34,532 bases of DNA from Campylobacterota bacterium (GTDB taxonomy: Bacteria > Campylobacterota > Campylobacteria > Campylobacterales > SZUA-545): assembly GCA_003561815.1 (NCBI GenBank), contig PWVP01000020.1, positions 1 to 34,532 of the forward strand. The letters are read 5' to 3'. Position 1 is the first letter of the stretch. Each line of letters begins with the position of its first letter. This document shows positions 7,317 through 14,260 of this stretch, one piece after another. The notes beneath the pieces were generated by a model that was not told the DNA's origin, did no database searches, and worked only from the letters and a program-made list of their open reading frames with translations. A program made the position numbers and the translations under genes.

Positions 7317-8575
7317 TCGATCTGAAGCTTCTAGAGAGTGAGTTTGAGGCCACCGCCGAGGCGCTGCAGCGGCGGGGAGTGTTGCCCGAGACGATAGCTG
7401 CCCTAAAGGAGGCCTCCAGTGCACTCAAAGCGGCCAAGCAGGAGGCGGAAGCACAGCAGGCGGAGCAGAACCGGCTTAGCCGCCACTTCGGTGAGCTCAA
7501 AAAGAGCGGCCAGCCAGCCGATGAGCTGCAGCAGACGCTTTCAGCGATGAAGCAGACCATCGCCCAGGCACAAGAGCAGGTGCGCACACGCCAGATGGCG
7601 CTGGAGGCGATCGCACTCACCATCCCCAACCTCCCCGATGCGGATCTGCCCGTGGGTGAGAGCGAGGAGCAGAACCTTCTGCTCAAAACCGTCGGCACGC
7701 CGCCTCTTTTTGATTTCGATCCGCTTCCGCACTATGAGCTGGGCAGCCGCTTAGGGTGGCTCGATTTTGAGCGCGGGGCGAAGATTAGCGGTAGCCGCTT
7801 TACGGTGATGTGCGGCCAGGCGGCGCGGCTGGAGCGCGCACTCATTAGCTACATGCTGGACTTTAACCGTGAGCGGGGCTTTGAGGAGGTGTGGGTTCCG
7901 GCACTGATTAATCGCCGTGCGCTGATGGGCACAGGGCAGCTGCCGAAGTTTGAGGAGGATCTCTATCTGGCCGAGTCCAAAGAGGTGGATGAGAACGATC
8001 TCTTCCTCGCCCCCACAGCGGAGGTGCCCCTCATCAACCTCTATCAGGATGAGATCATCCCCGAATCGAAACTGCCGATCAAGCTCACCGCCCACACCCC
8101 CTGCTTTAGAAAAGAGGCGGGCTCGGCCGGGCGGGATACCCGGGGGATGATCCGCCAGCACCAGTTTGACAAGGTGGAGATTATCGCCCTCACTCAGCCG
8201 GAGGCCTCCGATCGCCTCTTTGAGGAGATGGTCCAGTGCGCCTCGGATCTGCTCAGCTCCCTGGAGCTTCCCCACCGGCTGATGCAGCTTTGTACCGGGG
8301 ATATGGGGTTTGCAGCGGCACGGACGGTGGATCTGGAGGTGTGGCTGCCCTCTGAAGGGCGCTACCGCGAGATCAGCTCCGTCTCCAATACCCGCGACTT
8401 TCAACCCCGAAGGGCGCGTATCCGCTATAAGGCGGATAAAAAGAATCGGCTGCTTCACGCGCTCAACGGCTCCTCTTTGGCCGTCGGGCGCACCCTGATC
8501 GCCTTGATGGAGAACGGACAACAAAAAGATGGCCAGATCCGGCTCCCCAAGGTGCTCGATCGCTATCTCAGCTAA
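7313..8575 (+). CDS. serS: seryl-tRNA synthetase
   Basis: A 420-residue class II synthetase that charges tRNA-Ser (and tRNA-Sec where present). The N-terminal coiled-coil arm spans about residues 30-105 (KAAKQEAEAQQAEQNRLSRH region). Motif 2 is CFRKEAGSAGRDTRGMIRQH and motif 3 is NGSSLAVGRTLIALMENGQ; TAEVPL is also present. Translation starts at TTG 7313, which gives the family's standard beginning (MIDLKLLES); AAGGA lies 6 bases upstream. The start overlaps the HD-GYP stop (TTGA). Two tRNA-Ser genes lie at 34051-34256. Confidence 0.96.
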   Translation: MIDLKLLESEFEATAEALQRRGVLPETIAALKEASSALKAAKQEAEAQQAEQNRLSRHFGELKKSGQPADELQQTLSAMKQTIAQAQEQVRTRQMALEAIALTIPNLPDADLPVGESEEQNLLLKTVGTPPLFDFDPLPHYELGSRLGWLDFERGAKISGSRFTVMCGQAARLERALISYMLDFNRERGFEEVWVPALINRRALMGTGQLPKFEEDLYLAESKEVDENDLFLAPTAEVPLINLYQDEIIPESKLPIKLTAHTPCFRKEAGSAGRDTRGMIRQHQFDKVEIIALTQPEASDRLFEEMVQCASDLLSSLELPHRLMQLCTGDMGFAAARTVDLEVWLPSEGRYREISSVSNTRDFQPRRARIRYKADKKNRLLHALNGSSLAVGRTLIALMENGQQKDGQIRLPKVLDRYLS

Positions 8576-8584
8576 GGAGACGCG

Positions 8585-10975
8585 GTGGCCAAAGAAGCCC
8601 ACGAAGATGAAGAGGTGGTGGTCCTTAAGGAGGACGAGGAGGAGCCCTCCGATCGCCCCAATCGCCCAAAACCCAAGCCCTCTTTAAAAGCGCGCGCGCA
8701 AGAGCGCCTGAGTGCGATCAAGGCGGTTTTGTGGCAACGCGCCACCCTCTATCTGCTCGCCGCTGCAGCGGTGATCGGGATCTTTGTGCTGCTCTTTAAC
8801 GCCGTCGATCGCTCCCGTGAGCCGGTCTACACCCCGCCACCGCTTGATGCCCGCGATGCGCTCCCCCCTTCGATGGATGAGCGGACGATGATTGCTGCCA
8901 ATGTCCAGATGAGCAGCCTCGATCGCAAAATCGCCAAAGCGGGGCAGCTCTACGCTGAGGGGGATGTACAGAGCGCACTGGATCTCTACGGCGAAATCTC
9001 CCTCTTTAGCGAGTCGCTCTCTTTATACAATCTCGGCGTCGCCCGGATGCGCCAGGGCGAGATTAAAGGCGCGCTGGAGGCGTTTGAGGCCTCTTTGGAA
9101 CTTGAGGAGCACCGCACTGTCAGTGCGATCAACGGCGCCGTCTGCGCACTCAAGCTGGGCCAAAAAGATCGCTTCAGGCGCCTGATCGCCATCGCCCGGG
9201 AGAGCCTGCCCTCTGAGAGCCGTTCGCCGCTTTTTAGCTACTACTACGCGCTGATTAACTACTACGACGATCGCCCCTTTCACGCCCTGGCCGCCGCCAG
9301 CCTGCCCACGGTGGAGTTTCTAGGAGAAGGGCAGCGGGCGATTGCGGCCAAGATGCATCTCATCTTTGACGATGCGCTGGGTGCCATCGATCAGCTCGAG
9401 GCGCTCAATCGCCAGGAGGATCTCTTCGCACTGGGGCTGCTCTATGCCCGCGCAGGGGAGTACTCCCTGGCCGCCGATCGGCTCCAGCGCGCCATCTCGG
9501 CCAACATTCAGCGCCAAAAGGCGCGCGCGGCGCTTTTGCTGGTCCATCTTAAAAGTGGCTTCTTTCGCGATGCGGGCAATCTAATCGAAGAGATGCGACG
9601 CGATGGGGCCAATCCGCTGCTCTACCCCATCAAGGTCAAGCTCAAAGATCGGCTCTTTGATGTGCGCCTGGCGCAGGGTTACTTTAGTGAGCAGCTGCTT
9701 TTGGATGAGCGGGTCTTTTATCAGGCGCTTTTTCACTTCACCCCCTATCTGATGATTGAGCCCGATCGGGCTATTAGTGAGATCCAAAAGGGGCAGGTTG
9801 CTCTCGATGAGGGGCAGCTTCGAAGCGCAAGCGCCATCCTGGAGGGGAGCCAGGCGCTAGCGAGTACCAACGCGCGCATCTCGCTGGCGGTGAAGCTGGC
9901 TATCAACAACCGGCTTTTAATGGCCAATGACATCCTCAAAGAGGCTGAAGAGCGGTTTCGAAACAACGACATCCTGCAGTACAACCTCGCTCTAAGCTAT
10001 GCACAGCTGGGCAACTTCCCCAAAGCGTACCGCCACTTTCGCCGCGCCTATTTTCTCAACCACAACAACACCCGTGCCGGGGTCTATGCAGCGATGTGTG
10101 CGCCCCTGGCCGGTGCCGATGAGGATCGGCTTGTGGGGGAGCTCAGCCAGATGCTTCAGGGCGAAGAGGAGAGTCCACAAGCGGCCTTCTACCTGGCGCT
10201 GCTGGGATTTTATACCGACAACCTCCCGGCCACCGCCCAGTGGCTGGAGCGGAGTGAGCGCGCCGAGGATGTGCGCCACGATCTGCTCGATCTCTTCGCA
10301 GCCGATCGGATGAACCGTAGCGGTGCGCTCCAGGAGGCGGCCGATCGCTTGCGCGATCGCTATCCGCGGGATCTGCTGGTCAATATGTTTCACCTCTACG
10401 CCGAAAACAGAGATAAACCGATTCGCCGATTCGCCTTCGATGCGCAGAACTTTATGGACTCGCGCCGCTTTGAGTTTGATACCCTCTTTTATGGCGCACC
10501 GGTGGCGCGGGATCTCTACATCCAGCTCGGGCTGATCACCGGCAATCTTCGCCAGGTGCGCACACTCCTGCAGCAGCGGCTCAGTATCGAGCAGGGGGAG
10601 GTGCGCTCTTTAATGCTGGCGCTGGCCTGGACCAACATCTACCTACAAAACCATGAAGAGGCGTTTGTGCTGATTAACGAGCTAATCGATCGCCACGGTA
10701 TGCGCGATAGCGAGACCTTCTTAACCGGTGCGATCGCCGCGATCGGTGCTGGGCATAAAGAGAATGCGATTATTCTGCTGCAGCTGGCCAAGGGGGCAGA
10801 CCCCCGCTTACAGGAGGCGCGCTACGGACTGGGGCTGCTCTATATGGAGGTGGGTAACGCCGAGGGGGCGGCGGTGGAGTTTAACCTGATGCAGCGGGGC
10901 CACTACGAGAGCCGCTACTTCGACTTCGATATCCGCGCCATCGACGACCCGGAGCTTCTGGCTATCACCCCTTAG
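8585..10975 (+). CDS. large TPR membrane protein downstream of serS
   Basis: A 796-residue protein with an acidic/basic cytoplasmic N-terminus (about 50 residues, many Glu and Lys), one TM helix at about 53-73, and then a long helical periplasmic region of TPR-like repeats (for example ALDLYGEISLFSESLSLYNL and ALEAFEASLELEEHRTVSAI) to the C-terminus. The start is GTG 8585 with AAGGAG at 8575-8580, overlapping the end of serS. I recall a similar large TPR/transmembrane protein next to serS in Campylobacter jejuni and Helicobacter, so this looks like a conserved family of unknown role, perhaps an envelope scaffold. Its stop overlaps the convergent gene at 10972 by 4 bases. Confidence 0.8.
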   Translation: MAKEAHEDEEVVVLKEDEEEPSDRPNRPKPKPSLKARAQERLSAIKAVLWQRATLYLLAAAAVIGIFVLLFNAVDRSREPVYTPPPLDARDALPPSMDERTMIAANVQMSSLDRKIAKAGQLYAEGDVQSALDLYGEISLFSESLSLYNLGVARMRQGEIKGALEAFEASLELEEHRTVSAINGAVCALKLGQKDRFRRLIAIARESLPSESRSPLFSYYYALINYYDDRPFHALAAASLPTVEFLGEGQRAIAAKMHLIFDDALGAIDQLEALNRQEDLFALGLLYARAGEYSLAADRLQRAISANIQRQKARAALLLVHLKSGFFRDAGNLIEEMRRDGANPLLYPIKVKLKDRLFDVRLAQGYFSEQLLLDERVFYQALFHFTPYLMIEPDRAISEIQKGQVALDEGQLRSASAILEGSQALASTNARISLAVKLAINNRLLMANDILKEAEERFRNNDILQYNLALSYAQLGNFPKAYRHFRRAYFLNHNNTRAGVYAAMCAPLAGADEDRLVGELSQMLQGEEESPQAAFYLALLGFYTDNLPATAQWLERSERAEDVRHDLLDLFAADRMNRSGALQEAADRLRDRYPRDLLVNMFHLYAENRDKPIRRFAFDAQNFMDSRRFEFDTLFYGAPVARDLYIQLGLITGNLRQVRTLLQQRLSIEQGEVRSLMLALAWTNIYLQNHEEAFVLINELIDRHGMRDSETFLTGAIAAIGAGHKENAIILLQLAKGADPRLQEARYGLGLLYMEVGNAEGAAVEFNLMQRGHYESRYFDFDIRAIDDPELLAITP

Positions 10976-11340
10976 TGGTAAAAAGCAGAGTCGATCTGGA
11001 TGCACATCACCCTAAAGCGGTTGCCTTTCCACTCCACCTGGTGCAGACCGCTTCTAAAGTCGAAGGTGTAGGCACCGTCGATATCAAACTGATCCGAACT
11101 CCAGTAGACATCCAGATGGTAGGGGCGCTCGCCCCGCTCGCCGCGATAGCCGCGGTAGTAGGTGTCTTTCATGGTTCTTAGATCGGGCACATGGGCATCG
11201 AGGCTGCGGCAGTACTCCACCGCCTGATCCCACGCCATCTTCCGTTCGGCCTCATGCAGCCGTATCACATCGCTCTGGGCAGCCAGAAAGAGCGGCAGCG
11301 ATAGCAGCAAAAGCGCTGCGGTGCTCAGGGGCTTTCTCAT
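10972..11340 (-). CDS. small exported DUF1566/Lcl-like protein
   Basis: A 122-residue protein with a signal peptide (MRKPLSTAALLLLSLPLFLA, cleavage near AAQS). The mature part has the order seen in DUF1566/Lcl C-terminal domains: MAWDQAVEYCRSL, a leucine/Asp stretch (VPDLRTMKD), YWSSDQF, and a C-terminal basic FRVMCIQ; the two cysteines could form a disulfide. I chose ATG 11340, preceded by AAAGGAAACAGG, rather than an upstream in-frame start at 11379 that lies inside leuA. It begins 19 bases after the leuA stop, so it is probably the last gene of that operon. Function unknown; the domain is often found on surface or secreted proteins. Confidence 0.65.
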   Translation of the reverse strand: MRKPLSTAALLLLSLPLFLAAQSDVIRLHEAERKMAWDQAVEYCRSLDAHVPDLRTMKDTYYRGYRGERGERPYHLDVYWSSDQFDIDGAYTFDFRSGLHQVEWKGNRFRVMCIQIDSAFYH

Positions 11341-11359
11341 CCTGTTTCCTTTAGGGGTG

Positions 11360-12901
11360 CTAAACCTGCATCCGATCAAACTTCTGCAGCCGATCGCGCA
11401 TCAAGAGATAGCTATTAAGCGCGTGGATATAGGCCTGGGCTGAGGCCATCATGGTGTCCAGATCCAGCCCGTGGCCCATAATGGCGGGCTTCTCCTCATC
11501 AAAGACCACCTTTGTGACCACCTTAGCCAGCGCATCCTTGCCCTCGCTCAGCGCCTCCACTTTATAGTCGATCAAGCGGCCGGAAAAGCCACTGACACGA
11601 TCGATCGCTTTAAAAACAGCATCAATCGTGCCATTTCCGATCGCCGCGTCGGTGATCTCCTCCTCATCTTTGCGAATCGTCACCGCACAGGAGGGCACCC
11701 CGCCGCTACAGTCGGTCAGCTGCATCCGGATCAGCTCATAGATCGCCGGGGCGTTGATCGCCTCGTTGGTCACCAGCATCCGGATATCATCGTCGTAGAT
11801 GGTCTTCTTCTTATCGGCCAGCTGTTTAAACTGTTCAAACGCCTTGGCAAAGGCCGCCTCCTCAAGCACGATCCCCATATCGGCGAGCTTCTGCTTAAAG
11901 GCGTGGCTGCCGGAGAGTTTCCCCAGTGTGAGGGTGTTGCGCTCCAGACCGATATCTTCAGCGCGCATAATCTCATAGGTCTCGCGGTATTTGAGCACCC
12001 CGTCCTGATGGATGCCGCTCTCATGGGCGAAGGCGTTTTTGCCCACGATCGCCTTATTGGGCTGCGGCTCGATACCGCAGATGGTGGCCACCAGGCGACT
12101 GGCCGGATAGATTTCGCGGGTGTTGATACGGGTGTCAGCCCCGCCGAAGAGATCCTTTCGGGTTTTAAGGGTCATCACAATCTCCTCTAGCGCGGCGTTA
12201 CCCGCCCGCTCACCCAGACCATTGACCGTACACTCCACCTGCCCGGCACCCGCGCCGATCGCCGCCAGTGAGTTGGCGGTGGCCAGACCGAGATCGTTGT
12301 GGCAGTGTACCGAGATGACAGCACGCCCGGCGGTAAAATCGACCACCTCTTTGACAAAGCGGGCATAATCGTGCGGCACGGCGTAACCAACCGTATCGGG
12401 CAGGTTGATGGTGCTCGCCCCTGCCTGAATCACCGCATCGATAATCTCGCGCAAAAAACCCATGTCGCTACGGGTGGCATCTTCGCAGCTAAACTCCACA
12501 TCTTTTACGGCACTGTGGGCCATCTTCACCGCCTCCACCGCGCGGGCAATCACCTCATCGGGCTTCATCCGCAGCTTGTACTCCATGTGGATGGCGCTGG
12601 TGGCGATAAAGGTGTGGATCCGCTGAGAGCGTGCCGCCTCAAGGGCTCTGGCCGCCTGCGTGATATCCTTTTCGTGTGCACGGGCCAGCGAGCAGACGGT
12701 GCTCTCAGTGATCTGGGCAGCAATCTGGCTCACCGCATCAAAATCACCGGGGCTGGCCACCGCAAACCCCGCCTCAATCACATCGATCCCCAGCTTTTGA
12801 AGCTGATGAGCGATCTGAATCTTCTCGGCGGTGGTCATGGAGGCGCCCGGAGACTGCTCCCCGTCGCGAAGCGTGGTATCAAAAATTTTAATCGTTTGCA
12901 T
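11360..12901 (-). CDS. leuA: 2-isopropylmalate synthase
   Basis: A 513-residue enzyme joining acetyl-CoA and 2-oxoisovalerate in the first step of leucine synthesis. The catalytic TIM barrel starts with FDTTLRDGEQSPG (residues 7-19) and contains the metal-binding SVHCHNDLGLAT segment and the NGLGERAGNAALEE loop. The C-terminal part (about 385-500) is the allosteric leucine-binding domain. Full length. It overlaps the end of pssA by 14 bases. The ribosome binding site is weak (AAAAGG), so translational coupling to pssA is likely. HisH, HisA and LeuA share one presumptive operon with housekeeping genes. Confidence 0.95.
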   Translation of the reverse strand: MQTIKIFDTTLRDGEQSPGASMTTAEKIQIAHQLQKLGIDVIEAGFAVASPGDFDAVSQIAAQITESTVCSLARAHEKDITQAARALEAARSQRIHTFIATSAIHMEYKLRMKPDEVIARAVEAVKMAHSAVKDVEFSCEDATRSDMGFLREIIDAVIQAGASTINLPDTVGYAVPHDYARFVKEVVDFTAGRAVISVHCHNDLGLATANSLAAIGAGAGQVECTVNGLGERAGNAALEEIVMTLKTRKDLFGGADTRINTREIYPASRLVATICGIEPQPNKAIVGKNAFAHESGIHQDGVLKYRETYEIMRAEDIGLERNTLTLGKLSGSHAFKQKLADMGIVLEEAAFAKAFEQFKQLADKKKTIYDDDIRMLVTNEAINAPAIYELIRMQLTDCSGGVPSCAVTIRKDEEEITDAAIGNGTIDAVFKAIDRVSGFSGRLIDYKVEALSEGKDALAKVVTKVVFDEEKPAIMGHGLDLDTMMASAQAYIHALNSYLLMRDRLQKFDRMQV

Positions 12902-13625
12902 TGCTTTTGCCTTTTCGTTGTTTGCGCAGCAGGTGAATCAGGGCGCGGGCCGGGCCGATGAGAAGATAGAGCAGCATCACAATCGGCAAAAACCAGGTGG
13001 GGTAGAGATAGAAGAGCGAAAGCAGCACAATCAGCCCCACCAGTGTTTTGAGGTAGTAGGTCTTGCCAAAGTCCACCTGCTTGAAGCTCGGGTAGCGGAT
13101 ATTGCTCACCATCAGAACCCCCACCAGCGCCACCACCGCTAAAAGCAGCGCCGCACTTGCCCAGGTGGCGATCTCCTGATGCCAAAAAAGCACCCAGCTG
13201 ACCACCAAAAGAGCCGCTGCAGGGATTGGTAGGCCAATAAAGAGGTTCGGCTCGCTATCGCCACTGGTGACATTAAAGCGGGCCAGACGCACCGCACCAA
13301 AGATCACATAGAGTGCCGCCACCAGCACACCCAAACGGCCAAACTCATGGCCCACGGCGAAATAGAAGATAAGCGCGGGCGTGACCCCGAAGGCGACCAC
13401 ATCGGCCAGGGAGTCAAACTCTTTTCCAAACTGGCTGGTGGTTTTGGTCATGCGCGCCACACGGCCATCGAGCGCATCGAAGACTGCTGAGAGGATCACC
13501 AGCCAAAAGGCGCGCTCAAACTGCCCGTTTGAGGCCGCCACAATCGCCAGAAACGCCAGAAAAATACTCCCGGCGGTAAAGAGGTTGGGCAGCAGATAGG
13601 CCATCTTGAATCGACCGCTCTCCAT
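12888..13625 (-). CDS. pssA: CDP-diacylglycerol-serine O-phosphatidyltransferase
   Basis: A 245-residue integral membrane enzyme making phosphatidylserine from CDP-diacylglycerol and serine. The CDP-alcohol phosphotransferase signature is complete: D50, D53-G-R-x-A-R58, G67, D71, D75. About seven hydrophobic helices; basic C-terminus (KQRKGKSNAND). Two starts are possible: GTG 13628 or ATG 13625. I prefer ATG, which overlaps the stop of the upstream psd-like gene by one base (TGATG); AGGAG lies 9 bases ahead. Its pairing with a Psd-like gene suggests a role in phosphatidylethanolamine synthesis, but see the note on that gene. Confidence 0.93.
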   Translation of the reverse strand: MESGRFKMAYLLPNLFTAGSIFLAFLAIVAASNGQFERAFWLVILSAVFDALDGRVARMTKTTSQFGKEFDSLADVVAFGVTPALIFYFAVGHEFGRLGVLVAALYVIFGAVRLARFNVTSGDSEPNLFIGLPIPAAALLVVSWVLFWHQEIATWASAALLLAVVALVGVLMVSNIRYPSFKQVDFGKTYYLKTLVGLIVLLSLFYLYPTWFLPIVMLLYLLIGPARALIHLLRKQRKGKSNAND

Positions 13626-14257
13626 CACTGTCCGCTCCTGATAAAGCCGATCGCACTCTCGCCACCGACCACCCGATCGCCGATCGCCAGCCGCAGCTCC
13701 ACGCTACGCGGCAGCAGCAGTGTGACCCGTCCACCGTGAAAAAAGCCGATGCGCTGGGTCAAAAAGAGCGGCGCGTCGGGCTTAAGGTAGTAGCGCGGCA
13801 GCGCCATCTGCGGCTCAAGCACCATCCGCACCCGCCCTAGCGGCCCCTCACTCTGCAAAACAATCTCCTCGTGGTGGGCAAGCGGACCAAGCGGCCCTTT
13901 GGGCAGACCCGGCAGACCGCCGCGGCGGCGCAGCGAGACAAAGCGGGCGGCGCAGGGGGCGCGGAGCAGATGGGTATCCAGCGGTGTGTTCAGCAGCGTA
14001 ATCGCTACCCCCGACTCCTGCAGAGTCACCGACTCCACCCGGCCATCGATCGGCGCGGTAACGGCGAGCAGATCCCCCTCATCGGCGATCCGCTCCGGGT
14101 TACGAAAATAGAACGCCGCCATAGCGGCGAGCACCAGCACAAAGAGAGCCAGCTTCACCGCACTGAGCAGAAAAAAGAGTACCGCCACAAACCCCAAAGC
14201 GGCCACCCACGGCCACCCCTCGATCGCAACTATCTGTGTGGTGCTCTTCTTATCCAC
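13625..14257 (-). CDS. phosphatidylserine decarboxylase-like protein lacking the pyruvoyl serine
   Basis: A 210-residue membrane-anchored protein of the short Psd family. Two hydrophobic helices lie near residues 15-50, then FYFRNPER, a PIDGRV motif and NTPLDTH follow as in short-type Psd proteins. In active enzymes the proenzyme is cleaved before a serine in a G-S motif (as in GSRV) that becomes the pyruvoyl group. Here the aligned stretch is IGFFHGGRVTLLLP: residues 175-176 are Gly-Gly, so the serine is missing. Either it is inactive as a decarboxylase or alignment with the family is imperfect. GTG start at 14257, AGGAG within the end of ftsH. From memory, a Psd-related gene also sits between pssA and ftsH in Campylobacter. 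Confidence 0.75.
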   Translation of the reverse strand: MDKKSTTQIVAIEGWPWVAALGFVAVLFFLLSAVKLALFVLVLAAMAAFYFRNPERIADEGDLLAVTAPIDGRVESVTLQESGVAITLLNTPLDTHLLRAPCAARFVSLRRRGGLPGLPKGPLGPLAHHEEIVLQSEGPLGRVRMVLEPQMALPRYYLKPDAPLFLTQRIGFFHGGRVTLLLPRSVELRLAIGDRVVGGESAIGFIRSGQ

Positions 14258-14260
14258 CCT

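Noticed and set aside
11471..12190. 239-residue open frame antisense to leuA
   Set aside because: LeuA motifs on the other strand are complete; the antisense frame is low-complexity, typical of GC-rich shadow frames.
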